Below, one piece after another: positions 20,971-30,670 of a DNA stretch of 47,916 nt (position 1 is its first letter; each line of letters begins with the position of its first letter). This DNA is from Halieaceae bacterium. GTDB taxonomy: Bacteria; Pseudomonadota; Gammaproteobacteria; Pseudomonadales; Halieaceae. The position numbers and the translations under genes were made by a program. The notes beneath the pieces were generated by a model that saw nothing but the letters and a program-made list of their open reading frames with translations, had not been told where the DNA came from and searched no databases. The stretch spans positions 1 to 47,916 of the forward strand of contig JASJBK010000048.1 in the NCBI GenBank assembly GCA_030066555.1, in the 5' to 3' direction.

Positions 20971-21729
20971 CTGGTGCTCGATCCAGGCGCCGATGCGGTT
21001 CCAGTGGGATTTCTCCTCCTCGACCTGGGCACCCCGCAAATCGCTGATGCCGAGGCCCTCGGCCGCGGTGCGCGTGTAGAGCTGGCTGTCCCGGGTGTAG
21101 GTGACCCGCGGCAGGCCCAATTCCGCCAGGAACTTGTTCAGGGTCGAAAACATGACGGTGTTGCGTCTGACCCGATTGGCGATCACCAGTAGCTGCTTGT
21201 TCTGCTCGCGCAGGGCGCCGGTTATCTCGATTTCGCGGATGAAGTTGGCCGCCGAATGGATATCGATGGGTGAGGGCAGGATGGGTACCAGGACCAGGTC
21301 GGCATCACTGATGCGGGCATACAGGTCGGTGCCGGTCAGCCCGGCCGGCGAGTCCACCACCACCCGCTCCACGTGGCGCGGGAGCCGGTTGCGGAAGCTG
21401 CGGGTCTCGGTGCTGCTGGTGCGGCCGTAGGCCGCAATACCTGAAATCGGGGCGGCCCTGTCGGGGCGCAGTTTGAGCCAGTGAGCGCTGGAAGCCTGGG
21501 GATCGAAGTCCATCAGTGCGGTCGCCATGTCGCGGGTCGCGAACCAGGCCGCGAGGTTAGTAGCCAGCGTGGTCTTGCCACAGCCACCCTTGGCGTTGGC
21601 GACCAGCACGGTGCGCGGCTGCGCCCGGGGAATGACCCGGAGATCACCGAAATCCCTGTGCTGGTGGGGGTTGTCACCCTGTGAGCCGTGGCCCTGCATG
21701 GACTCTGCTACCTCGACATGAAGCGTCAC
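20926..21729 (-). CDS. ParA/MinD-like P-loop ATPase (orphan)
   Basis: Deviant Walker A VANAKGGCGKTTLATNLAAW, ALMDFDPQASSAHWL, VVVDSPAGL. Confidence 0.85.
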   Translation of the reverse strand: MTLHVEVAESMQGHGSQGDNPHQHRDFGDLRVIPRAQPRTVLVANAKGGCGKTTLATNLAAWFATRDMATALMDFDPQASSAHWLKLRPDRAAPISGIAAYGRTSSTETRSFRNRLPRHVERVVVDSPAGLTGTDLYARISDADLVLVPILPSPIDIHSAANFIREIEITGALREQNKQLLVIANRVRRNTVMFSTLNKFLAELGLPRVTYTRDSQLYTRTAAEGLGISDLRGAQVEEEKSHWNRIGAWIEHQLQLRQQQRQQMLQR

Positions 21730-21980
21730 TTAAAATGTAGCACACGCTGTGTTGAGTGGAAGGGTGCCTTGATTTGTGATCGCGCGCCGCCTGACCGAGG
21801 TCACGGAATTCACCCTGACCTGGCAGGGGTATGCGCAGCGCTGGCACCACGACCGGTAAGGGTAGTAGACTCTCTGACCCCGGCGCGACGAGACCGCAGA
21901 TCTGGCCGGGCATCACGCGGGCACGCCTGGGCGGCCCCTCCAATTGGATTAGCTTCATTTCGCAAAACCTGGAACCCATT

Positions 21981-22724
21981 ATGAGAATTTCTAGCATCGG
22001 GCTGGCGCTCACGGCAGCGCTGCTTACCGCCGCCTGCAGCCAGCAGGACAACACGCCCGCCGAACAACCGGTGATCCTGGAAACCACCGAGCAGCGCCTC
22101 AGCTACGGCATCGCCTACGGCCTCGGCGAGCGTCTCAAGGCCGATGGCGTGCCGCTGGAACTGGATGCCTTCAGCGCCGGCCTGCGCCACGCTTTCGAGG
22201 GTGAAGAGCGCCTGCTGACCCAGGAAGAAATCGGCCAGGAGATGCAGGCCTACCAGCAATCACGTATGGCGGAGCGCCAGGCAGAGGCTGAACTGGCTGC
22301 CTCGAATAACGTCGCTGAGGGTGATGCCTTCCGCGCCGAGTACGCCCAGGGTGAAGGGGTGATGAGCACCGAAAGCGGCATGTACTACAAGGTGCTGGAA
22401 GCCGGCGACGGTCCCACGCCAGGCGCCGAGGACACCGTGGAAGTACACTACCGCGGTACCCTGGTGGATGGAACCGAGTTCGACAGCTCCTACGCGCGCG
22501 GCAGCACTGCGACCTTCGGGCTCAACCAGGTGATTCCCGGCTGGACCGAGGGCCTGCAGCTGATGCCGGTCGGCTCGAAGTATGAGTTTGTCATTCCGCC
22601 GGAGCTGGCCTATGGCGCCGGTGGCGCGGGCCAGCAGATTGGCCCCAACGCGACCCTGGTATTCCAGGTAGAACTGGTGCGTATCGAGTCAGACGAGGCG
22701 CCAGAACAGACAGACGAGGGCTGA
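21981..22724 (+). CDS. FKBP-type peptidyl-prolyl isomerase lipoprotein (FkpA/Mip-like)
   Basis: Lipobox LLTAAC; FKBP N-domain plus VEVHYRGTLVDGTEFDSSYARG, VIPGWTEGLQLMPVGSKYEFVIPPELAYG. Confidence 0.93.
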   Translation: MRISSIGLALTAALLTAACSQQDNTPAEQPVILETTEQRLSYGIAYGLGERLKADGVPLELDAFSAGLRHAFEGEERLLTQEEIGQEMQAYQQSRMAERQAEAELAASNNVAEGDAFRAEYAQGEGVMSTESGMYYKVLEAGDGPTPGAEDTVEVHYRGTLVDGTEFDSSYARGSTATFGLNQVIPGWTEGLQLMPVGSKYEFVIPPELAYGAGGAGQQIGPNATLVFQVELVRIESDEAPEQTDEG

Positions 22725-22743
22725 TATAGCCTGGGGTGCAGTC

Positions 22744-22763
22744 CGGGCCGCGACAGCGGCCCG
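22744..22763. other. Strong GC hairpin between convergent FKBP and rsd genes (possible terminator without U-tract)
   Basis: CGGGCCGC-gaca-GCGGCCCG, perfect 8-bp stem with 4-nt loop. Confidence 0.5.
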
Positions 22764-22777
22764 CGAGTTCGCCCCGC

Positions 22778-23245
22778 TTATTCCGCTGCCAGCTGGGCGG
22801 CGTGGCTACCGTGCAGCAGGGCGATCAGCCGATCTTCCAGGGCAAAGCGGGATTCCAGCACTTCACCCAACAGTGACAGGTCAGCGTCGACATCGACAAG
22901 ATCGCCAGTGGGGTATTTCTCTTCAAAGCCTAGGATCACCTCCGTAGTGTCGCCGATATTGGGAATCAGCACGTCGGCTACCTCACCGCTGCCGTCAGCG
23001 AAGATCTCCGCTTCTTTCTGCAGGGCCACGAACACTTCGAAATGGCCCGCCGAGACATAGTCCACCAGTATCTGGCACAGCCGCTCGATGCCCTCATTGA
23101 CGCGCTCGAGGGGCGCGTCCCGATCCAGGGTGGCGGCAATGGCGGTGTACTTGACCAGCACCTCGCGACGCTCTTTCAGCCAGCCCTGCAGTAGCTCCTC
23201 TACCGCTTGCCAGGTCTCCCGTGAATCCTTGCAGTTGTCTAGCAT
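22778..23245 (-). CDS. algQ: Rsd/AlgQ anti-sigma-70 family regulator
   Basis: 155 aa, MLDNCKDSRETWQAVEELLQGWLKERREVLVKYTAI..., helical Rsd/AlgQ pattern. Confidence 0.87.
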   Translation of the reverse strand: MLDNCKDSRETWQAVEELLQGWLKERREVLVKYTAIAATLDRDAPLERVNEGIERLCQILVDYVSAGHFEVFVALQKEAEIFADGSGEVADVLIPNIGDTTEVILGFEEKYPTGDLVDVDADLSLLGEVLESRFALEDRLIALLHGSHAAQLAAE

Positions 23246-23311
23246 GCCTGTGTGCCGCCACTCTCGCCGATATTGGGTAATGGATGTGCGATGAAATCTG
23301 CTGGCGCCAGG

Positions 23312-23824
23312 TCAGTCCTGCGCCCCTTGCCCGGAACCGTCACCGCGGAACAGTTGCCAGCCAACTACAACTACCAGTGCGGTAAATAGTAACAAGGTCT
23401 GTTCGGGAATGCTCAGGCCCATGAAGGTCCAGACCACTTCCGCACAATTGCCGTCGCCCATAAGGATCAGCTCCAGCGTTTCGCTGAGCGGGAAAGTCTC
23501 CAGCATATAGGCCAGTCCCGGTCCGCAGGCCGGCACCATATCTTCCGGCAGGTGCTGCAGCCAGACATGGCGCCCGGCGACGGCGGCGCCACCCAGCGCG
23601 AACAGGCCGGCCAGCACGGTGTACACACGGTGGCCCACCAGGCCCGGGCCGTGGGCAAAGGCGACCAGGGCAAACACGCCGCAGCCTGCCAGCAGGACCC
23701 GCTGGGTCATGCACAGCGGGCAGGGCACCAACCCCAGCACCCGGTCCAGGTAGAAGGCAAACAGCATCGCCACGATACACAGGCCGGCGATCAGGCCGTT
23801 GGTCAGGCGGGGGGAAGGTAGCAT
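23312..23824 (-). CDS. dsbB: Disulfide bond formation protein B
   Basis: Four TM segments, periplasmic CPLC and a second Cys pair (PACGPGL...GDGNCAEVVW). Confidence 0.92.
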   Translation of the reverse strand: MLPSPRLTNGLIAGLCIVAMLFAFYLDRVLGLVPCPLCMTQRVLLAGCGVFALVAFAHGPGLVGHRVYTVLAGLFALGGAAVAGRHVWLQHLPEDMVPACGPGLAYMLETFPLSETLELILMGDGNCAEVVWTFMGLSIPEQTLLLFTALVVVVGWQLFRGDGSGQGAQD

Positions 23825-23827
23825 GGT

Positions 23828-24418
23828 TTATTCCTTGTAACGTGCTGCGTGTTGGCGGCAAAAATCCTGTAACTCCGGGTAAAAGACCAGGAAAGCCCGT
23901 TCCAGTTCCGGTAGCAGAGGGGTCAGTAGCTCATCTGCCCGGTCCAGGGGATTGGGTTTGCGCATCCGCTCGCCGATGCGCCCGGCGGCGGAGGCCACCG
24001 TATCCCAGTGGCGGTATTGCATCAAGAGATCATACTGCTCCAGCCGCCCTGCCATGCGCCGGGCGGGTTCGCTGAGGGCAGCCCGGTGCTCATTGAGCAC
24101 CACGTATACGCGCTGGCTGAAATGACCAAGCTCCACCTCGGCAAAATGCTGCCAGTGCTGGCTGAGCAGGTAGTCGAAACAGAGATCGAAAAGGATGCCG
24201 GCATAGCGCCGCGTGCCCTCGGGAAACTGTGAGCGTGCCTCGTCAAGGGCGGGGTGGCGATCGGTAAAGCCGTCTATCGCCCGGTGCAGGTCGACGCCCT
24301 GGTGCAGCCAGGCTGGCAGCGAACCCGGCAACGGGCCCTTGAAGTAGTCGCCTTCCAGGGCGCCGGCGAGCAGCGCGTCATCCGGCCAGGCCAGGTGGAA
24401 GTGGGCGAGAAAATTCAT
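23828..24418 (-). CDS. acpH: Acyl carrier protein phosphodiesterase (AcpH-like)
   Basis: MNFLAHFHLAWPDDALLAGALEGDYFKGPLPG..., HRAIDGFTDRHP. Confidence 0.88.
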   Translation of the reverse strand: MNFLAHFHLAWPDDALLAGALEGDYFKGPLPGSLPAWLHQGVDLHRAIDGFTDRHPALDEARSQFPEGTRRYAGILFDLCFDYLLSQHWQHFAEVELGHFSQRVYVVLNEHRAALSEPARRMAGRLEQYDLLMQYRHWDTVASAAGRIGERMRKPNPLDRADELLTPLLPELERAFLVFYPELQDFCRQHAARYKE

Positions 24419-24442
24419 ACCGCTGTGCTGCCGGGCGGGGGC

Positions 24443-26029
24443 CTAGAGCGCGTCGTACTGCTGGTAGTAGTTGGCCAGGTAGGTTTCGAAATCGACACTG
24501 TTCGCCGCTTCCACTGCACGCTGCGCCTCGAGAGAGGCGTTGCTGGCTTCCCGGAACGCGGCCAGCTGGCTGTCTTCCAGCGGTTGCGCAGTCAGCTGCT
24601 CGGCCCAGTTGCGGCTGGCTTCCATGGCGAGGGTAAAGAAGGGCAGGTCCCGCTCTGCCATGTCCGCCAGGATTCGCGCGGAGGGCGTTAGCGCGGGGTC
24701 GTTGAGTTTGTTCACCTGGTCGGCCAGTACCCGGGCGTACTCGTCGCCGTCGTGGGCGGCATCCAGGGCGGCGGCGACTGCCGCGATAGCCGTCAGCAGT
24801 TCGTGGCCATACTCGGCCAGCGGCTTGTCGCCCTCGCGGGTGGCAAGGGTAAGCCCCGGCTCGCGGCCGCGGTTGACTACCGCCAGCTGATTGGCGGCAA
24901 TGCGGTGGGGCTCTTCGTCATCACATTCCGGGCTGTCAGCCAGCAGGCAGTGCAACAGGAAGCTGTCCAGGAAGCGGATCTGGTCGGCATCGATGCCGAG
25001 CGGCAGATAGGGATTGACGTCGATACAGCGCACCTCGACGTATTCGATACCATCCCGGCGCAGGGCGCCCAGCGGAGTCTCTCCAGACTCGGCCACGCGC
25101 TTGGGGCGGATCGGGCTGTAAAACTCGTTCTCAATCTGCAGCAGGCTGGTATTGAGCTGCTTTTCGTGGCCGGATTCGCCAATGCCGATGGCGGCATAGT
25201 CCGCGTGGGGCTGGACGATCGCATCCTTGAGGGTGGCGATGTAGGTGTCCAGCGAGTTGTAGCAGACCGCGAGGTTCTTCTGGGCATTGCTCTGGTAGCC
25301 CAGGTCGCCCATGCGCAGGGAGGTACCCTTGGGTGCATGCAGGCTCCTGGCCTGCTCGTCGAAGGGCTCGAGGCCATGGTAGTTGCCGTCGCGCAGGAAG
25401 CTGGAGCACACTGCCGGCGAGGCACCGTACAGGTAGATCAGCAGCCATGACCAGCGGCGGAAGTTGCGAATCAGGCCCAGGTAGCGCTCGGTAATGAAAT
25501 CCTGCAGCGGGCCTGTGTCGCCCTCGGCGGCCTGAGCCGCCTGCCACCAGGCCCGGGGCATGCTGAAGTTGTAGTGGATGCCGGCGATGGTCTGCATCAG
25601 TCGCCCATAGCGGTGGCCCAGGCCGTAGCGATACACAGTCTTCATGCGACCGACGTTGGAGTCGCCGTAGCGGGCTACCGGGATATGGTCGTCGTCGCCC
25701 AGTACGCAGGGCATGCTGGCGGCCCACAGCAGCTCATCGCCGATCTCGCCGTAGGTAAAGCGATGGATGTGTTCCAGGGTGGCGAGGCTTTCCTCGATGC
25801 TGGTCGAAACCGGCGTGATGAACTCCAACAGCGCCTCGGAGTAGTCCGTGGTGATGTAGTCGTGGGTCAGCGCGGAACCCAGGCCCGCCGGGTGGGGCGT
25901 CTGCGCCAGCCGACCGTTGGCGTCGATGCGCAGGCTTTCCTTCTCGAGGCCGCGTTGGATGCCGGTCAGCAGCGGGCGCTGCTGGGGGCCGGCGAGCTCA
26001 GCCAGGCGCTGCTCGTAGGTGGAAGACAA
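24443..26029 (-). CDS. gshA: Glutamate-cysteine ligase
   Basis: 528 aa; RGLEKESLRID, DYITTDYSEALLEFITP, YVEVRCIDVNPYLPLGID. Confidence 0.94.
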   Translation of the reverse strand: MSSTYEQRLAELAGPQQRPLLTGIQRGLEKESLRIDANGRLAQTPHPAGLGSALTHDYITTDYSEALLEFITPVSTSIEESLATLEHIHRFTYGEIGDELLWAASMPCVLGDDDHIPVARYGDSNVGRMKTVYRYGLGHRYGRLMQTIAGIHYNFSMPRAWWQAAQAAEGDTGPLQDFITERYLGLIRNFRRWSWLLIYLYGASPAVCSSFLRDGNYHGLEPFDEQARSLHAPKGTSLRMGDLGYQSNAQKNLAVCYNSLDTYIATLKDAIVQPHADYAAIGIGESGHEKQLNTSLLQIENEFYSPIRPKRVAESGETPLGALRRDGIEYVEVRCIDVNPYLPLGIDADQIRFLDSFLLHCLLADSPECDDEEPHRIAANQLAVVNRGREPGLTLATREGDKPLAEYGHELLTAIAAVAAALDAAHDGDEYARVLADQVNKLNDPALTPSARILADMAERDLPFFTLAMEASRNWAEQLTAQPLEDSQLAAFREASNASLEAQRAVEAANSVDFETYLANYYQQYDAL

Positions 26030-26121
26030 ACCGGCTCCTCGGGTGGTCAGCTTGAGTGGCCGATGAGTTTAGGGGCGGGAAGGTTGTAAAACAAGACTTC
26101 GAGGCAGGTATAAATAGATGC

Positions 26122-27186
26122 CTAGAGCGCGTCGAGGTTGCGCTCCAGCAGCTTGCAGACGAAGTTCTCCTGGATCTCCTGTTCCTGGCCGGTCGCCATC
26201 ATGATGCGCGACAGGATCAGCCCGTAGCGCATACCGGCAAAGATCCAGTAGTACTGGAAATCGTCCACCCTATAGCCCGTGGCGGCCTGCCAGCGCGCCA
26301 CGCTGTCATCGTAGCTGGGCAGCCCCTCGAGCCGGGGCAGTCCCAGTCCGTCGGCAAAGGTGTTGTCGATAAAGCAGTACCAGGCCAGGTCCTGCACCGG
26401 ATTGCCGATCACCGCCATCTCCCAGTCCAGTACCGCGGCGACCTCGCTGCAATCTGCGGTAAAAATGATGTTGCCGATGCGGGCATCGCCCCAGCACAGT
26501 CGGGTCATTTCGCTTACCGGTTGATTGGCTTCCAGCCAATCGAGGGCACGGGTGCAGATGGCGTGCTGCCGACCCTCCAGGGCCCAGTCGTGGTAGCCCC
26601 GCCAATGGGCAAGCTGGCGCTGCAGGGGGGTGCCGGTGCCGCCGTCGTCGAGGAAGTTGATGCCCAGGGCCTCGTGGTCGAGCTGGTGGAAGCGCGCCAG
26701 TACATCGATGCCGACATTCCAGAGCTGTTCACGTTGTTCGAGGCTGGTTTCGTGCATGAGCCAGCCGTCCATGTTGTAGGGCGGCATATCGGTGGGAATA
26801 CGCCCCTCGGTTTTCTTCATCACATAGAACGGCACGCCCAGCACCGAGGGATCGGTTTCCAGCCCGCGCAGTACAGGCACCGGGATGTCGGTCTCGCGGC
26901 CCAGCACGTCCATGATGCGGTACTGCAAGGTCAGGTCGTAGTCACGGAAAACCGGTCGCTCGATCTGCGGCTGCAGGCGACCGACGCAGGCTTCACGGAC
27001 TGCTTCACCGCCAGATTCCCAGCTGGCGTCGAACAGCAGGGTGACATTGGACATGCCCGTGGACTCCGGAATCTGTAAGTCAGAAATCGCTACCGTCGTC
27101 CCCTGGCGCTGGCTCAGCCAGGCCGCGAGCTTCTCGCGGGTGCCCTCGAGATCTTCTACCAGGGGAGTGGGGCGCTGGTCCTCCAC
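26122..27186 (-). CDS. APH-like phosphotransferase (ACAD10/11-type)
   Basis: SNVTLLFDA, Brenner motif CWGDARIGNIIF, VLDWEMAVIGNPVQDLAWY. Confidence 0.85.
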   Translation of the reverse strand: MEDQRPTPLVEDLEGTREKLAAWLSQRQGTTVAISDLQIPESTGMSNVTLLFDASWESGGEAVREACVGRLQPQIERPVFRDYDLTLQYRIMDVLGRETDIPVPVLRGLETDPSVLGVPFYVMKKTEGRIPTDMPPYNMDGWLMHETSLEQREQLWNVGIDVLARFHQLDHEALGINFLDDGGTGTPLQRQLAHWRGYHDWALEGRQHAICTRALDWLEANQPVSEMTRLCWGDARIGNIIFTADCSEVAAVLDWEMAVIGNPVQDLAWYCFIDNTFADGLGLPRLEGLPSYDDSVARWQAATGYRVDDFQYYWIFAGMRYGLILSRIMMATGQEQEIQENFVCKLLERNLDAL

Positions 27187-27299
27187 GCGTGCTCCTCAGC
27201 CGTGGGCCGGCTCGTCATTGGTCGGGCTACAGCCTAGGACAGTGGCACCAGGCGCGCCATAGCTGGGCTATAGTAGGAACAAATTTCAGGAGCCATGGT

Positions 27300-28163
27300 A
27301 TGAAAATCGGACTGATCCCGGTCAATATCGGCTTTCCCCACCAGCAGGCGATGATCGACTTTGCCCAGCAGGCGGAAGCGGCCGGTGTGGAATCCCTGTG
27401 GACCTTCGAGCACGTCATCGTGCCGATGGACTATGAGTCGAAGTATCCCTATGACAAATCGGGAAAGATGGCGATCACGCCAGAGACCAACTTTGTCGAC
27501 CCGTTGATCTGCCTGTCGGCGGTGGCGGCGGCCACCAGCAAGGTGCGGCTTGGCACCGGGGTCAATATCCTCTCCCAGGCCAATCCGCTGTACATGGCCA
27601 AGCAGGCGGCGGGCTTGGATTTCCTGTCCAACGGCCGTTTCATGCTGGGGGTGGGCATCGGCTGGCTGGAGGAGGAGTTCGACGCCGTAGGTGTGCCTTT
27701 CGCTCGCCGCGGGGCGCGCTTTGACGATTACGTGCAGGCCATGCGCAAGGTCTGGTCCGGCGAGGTGGTGGAACACCAGAGCGATTTCATCAGCTGGACC
27801 AACTTCAAGAGCTACCCGGTGCCGGTGCAGGATCGCCTGCCGGTAATCATTGGTGGCGACAAGGGCAAGGTCTACCAGCGCATCGCGAAGTACGGCGACG
27901 GCTGGTACGCGCCCACCCGCAGCCCCGAGGACCTGGCAGCCCGGCTCGAGGAGTTGAAGGCCGTGTGTGCCGAGGAGGGCCGCGACTACGACGAGATCGA
28001 GATTACCGCCATGTGGACCCTGCGCGGCGGTATCGACGAACTTAAGGCTTATGCAGACCTCGGCGTGGCGCGCCTCAATGTACCGCTGGCCGCCATGCGC
28101 GAGGCCAACCCGGCGGACGGCCTCGACAAGCTGCATCACGAGGTGATCAGCAAGGTCGCCTGA
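27300..28163 (+). CDS. LLM-class (luciferase-like) flavin oxidoreductase, TIGR03619-like
   Basis: MKIGLIPVNIGFPHQQAMIDFAQQAEAAGVESLWTFEHVIVP..., RFMLGVGIGWLEEEFDAVG. Confidence 0.83.
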   Translation: MKIGLIPVNIGFPHQQAMIDFAQQAEAAGVESLWTFEHVIVPMDYESKYPYDKSGKMAITPETNFVDPLICLSAVAAATSKVRLGTGVNILSQANPLYMAKQAAGLDFLSNGRFMLGVGIGWLEEEFDAVGVPFARRGARFDDYVQAMRKVWSGEVVEHQSDFISWTNFKSYPVPVQDRLPVIIGGDKGKVYQRIAKYGDGWYAPTRSPEDLAARLEELKAVCAEEGRDYDEIEITAMWTLRGGIDELKAYADLGVARLNVPLAAMREANPADGLDKLHHEVISKVA

Positions 28164-28177
28164 ACCCTGCGGTGTTG

Positions 28178-29632
28178 CTAGCTCGAGCTGCGCAGCAGCC
28201 GGTCGACGATGCGCTCGAGGTGCGCGAGGCTGGAGCATTCCGCCGCGAAGTGACAGCAGGACAGGTAGCGGGGCATCTCTGAATCACCGCTGCCCCAGAG
28301 GGCTCGCGACTCCGGATTGAGCCAGATAACCTGCTTGGACCGCGCGTAAATACTCTGCATCACGTCCAGCCGCGGATCGCCGTTGTTATTGCGGGCGTCG
28401 CCAAGGATGATCACGGTGGTCTGGCTGTCTATATCGTCCAGTGCCAGCTGGGCAAAGTCCATCAGGCTCGAGCCGTAGTCGGTGGCACCGCCGTATTGCC
28501 AGTTCACCAGCTCCACCGCCTTCTCTACCGGGTGCTGGGCGAACAGCTCGCTGACTTCCCCCAGCCTGTTGGAAAAGGCAAAACTGCGTACCCGCGGCAG
28601 CACATCGTACAGGCTGTACAGGAACATCAGCAGGAACTTGGCGTAGGCTGACACCGAGCCGGATACGTCACAAACCGCGAGAATCTGTGGGCGCTGTTTC
28701 CTGGTGGACTTCCAGTACAGGTTGAACAGCACGCCCTCGTGGGCGATGCCCCGGCGCAGGGTCTTGGCCATGTTGAGCTGGCCGCGCCTGGTCACCTTGC
28801 GGCGCCGGGAATGGCGGGCGGCAAGTTTCTTGGCCATACGCCGCACCAGGTCCTGCACCCGGTGCAGGTAGTGATGCTCGATATGGCTCAGTCGCGCCTT
28901 GGCCAGCACATCGTCCATGAACTGCTGGTTGCGACCCTGGGCGTGTAGCAGGTATTCCCGTTCGACGTGGTCGCGCACCAGTTCCCGCAGCCGGTCCCGG
29001 TAGGCCTGGAGTTCGCCGAGGGCGTCGCTGCCACGGTTTTCCAGGTCGACGATAGCGCTGCGAATATGGCCTTCCCCGAGTTCGTCGAGGATGCGGCGGG
29101 TGAACTGTCCCTTCTGGGTAAACATCTGGATTTCCGGCAGCCCGACTTCGTCACCCGCCCGGGCGATAGCAAGCGCCAGCGAATTGCGGTCGTCGTTGCG
29201 CAGCATGTCCATGATAGGGACGTCGAGCTGGCCGGCGAGCTCTGGGTCGCTGGCCAGCTCCCCCTCCAGGTCGAGCCGGGTCTCGCCACCTTCGCCATCC
29301 ATTTGCTGCAGCGCAGCCTCAGCCGCTTCCAGGTCTGAGGGATCGGCTCCCGGTATGGCGTCTCCCTCGCTGTTGGCGGCCTCCTGCTCGGTGGCCTGTT
29401 GCTCAATTGATTGGGGCAGCTGGTAGGAAAAGAACTGGTCGAAGCAGCGATGGAAGGTGACCTTCTCTTCGGCGGTCTTCGCCAACGCCAGCGACAGGCC
29501 GCTGCGCAGCTGGTTGCGGTCCTCGTAGCCCAGGGTGGTGATCACCTGCACCGCATCGAGGGTTTCAGCGGGAGAGATGCGCACATCATGGCTGCGCAGC
29601 ACGTTGATGAAACTGACCAGCCGGGAGGGCAT
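28178..29632 (-). CDS. VWA-domain (CoxE-like) protein
   Basis: MIDAS AVCDVSGSVSAYAKFLL in the C-terminal VWA domain; adjacent to MoxR ATPase. Confidence 0.85.
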   Translation of the reverse strand: MPSRLVSFINVLRSHDVRISPAETLDAVQVITTLGYEDRNQLRSGLSLALAKTAEEKVTFHRCFDQFFSYQLPQSIEQQATEQEAANSEGDAIPGADPSDLEAAEAALQQMDGEGGETRLDLEGELASDPELAGQLDVPIMDMLRNDDRNSLALAIARAGDEVGLPEIQMFTQKGQFTRRILDELGEGHIRSAIVDLENRGSDALGELQAYRDRLRELVRDHVEREYLLHAQGRNQQFMDDVLAKARLSHIEHHYLHRVQDLVRRMAKKLAARHSRRRKVTRRGQLNMAKTLRRGIAHEGVLFNLYWKSTRKQRPQILAVCDVSGSVSAYAKFLLMFLYSLYDVLPRVRSFAFSNRLGEVSELFAQHPVEKAVELVNWQYGGATDYGSSLMDFAQLALDDIDSQTTVIILGDARNNNGDPRLDVMQSIYARSKQVIWLNPESRALWGSGDSEMPRYLSCCHFAAECSSLAHLERIVDRLLRSSS

Positions 29633-29652
29633 AAGGCTCAGGTGCTACCGGC

Positions 29653-30609
29653 TCAGGCGCCGCTGGCGACGCCGGACCTGGGTGGATTGAGCAGGCTCCT
29701 GAGTTCCGGCTCGGTGGCCTCGATGTCGTCCTGGAACTTCAGCAGCACATTGAGGGTGCTGCGCACCGTGTCCTCGTCGAGTTGTTCCGCATGCAGGAGC
29801 AGCAGGCTGCGGGCCCAGTCGATGGTCTCGCTGATGGCCGGCGCCTTCTTCAGGTCGAGCTGGCGCAGGGAGTGCACAAAGGCCACGATCTGCTCCCGCA
29901 GGCCCTCGTCTACATCCGGCACCCGGCTGCGTACGATGCGCTCTTCCAGGTCGGTGGTAGGGAAGGGGATATAGAGGTGCAGGCAGCGGCGCTTGAGTGC
30001 GTCGGAAATATCCCGGGTATTGTTACTGGTCAGGAACACAACGGGTGAGCTCTTCGCCTTGACGGTACCGATCTCCGGGATCGATACCTGGTAATCGGAG
30101 AGGATTTCCAGCAGCAGGGATTCGAACTCGTAGTCCGACTTGTCCACTTCGTCGATCAGCAGGATCGAGCCCTCGGATTCATGCATGGCCTTGAGCAGCG
30201 GCCGCGGTTCGAGAAAATCTTCGGAGTAGAAGATGTCGCCGAAGTGATGTAGTCGATCTACGGATTCCGCCAGGCCCTTGGCGCCCTGTAGCAGGTCGCC
30301 GAGCTTTTCCTTCAACACCTGCGTATACAGTAACTGCTTGCCGTACTTCCACTCATACAGCGCCTTGGCCTCGTCCAGGCCCTCGTAGCACTGCAGGCGA
30401 ATCAGCGGCAGCTCCAACAGTTTGGCGGTGGTCTTGGCCAGCTCGGTCTTGCCAACCCCGGGCGGCCCCTCCACCAGGATGGGCTTGCGCAGCTGGCAGG
30501 CCAGGAACACGGCGGTGGCAATCTCGTCACTGCAGATATATCCGTGCTGCTCGAAGCCGGCCTTGATGTCAGCCGCCGAGGCGAGCTGGGGGAAGTCCAG
30601 GGTATTCAC
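29653..30609 (-). CDS. MoxR-family AAA+ ATPase
   Basis: Walker A EGPPGVGKTELAK, Walker B SILLIDEVDKSD, sensor VVFLTSNNTRD. Confidence 0.93.
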   Translation of the reverse strand: MNTLDFPQLASAADIKAGFEQHGYICSDEIATAVFLACQLRKPILVEGPPGVGKTELAKTTAKLLELPLIRLQCYEGLDEAKALYEWKYGKQLLYTQVLKEKLGDLLQGAKGLAESVDRLHHFGDIFYSEDFLEPRPLLKAMHESEGSILLIDEVDKSDYEFESLLLEILSDYQVSIPEIGTVKAKSSPVVFLTSNNTRDISDALKRRCLHLYIPFPTTDLEERIVRSRVPDVDEGLREQIVAFVHSLRQLDLKKAPAISETIDWARSLLLLHAEQLDEDTVRSTLNVLLKFQDDIEATEPELRSLLNPPRSGVASGA

Positions 30610-30670
30610 GTGCGGTCCTTTGCTGAGGATTGTCTAGTGTAGCGGATTCGACCTGCCTGCTGCCCGGGCC

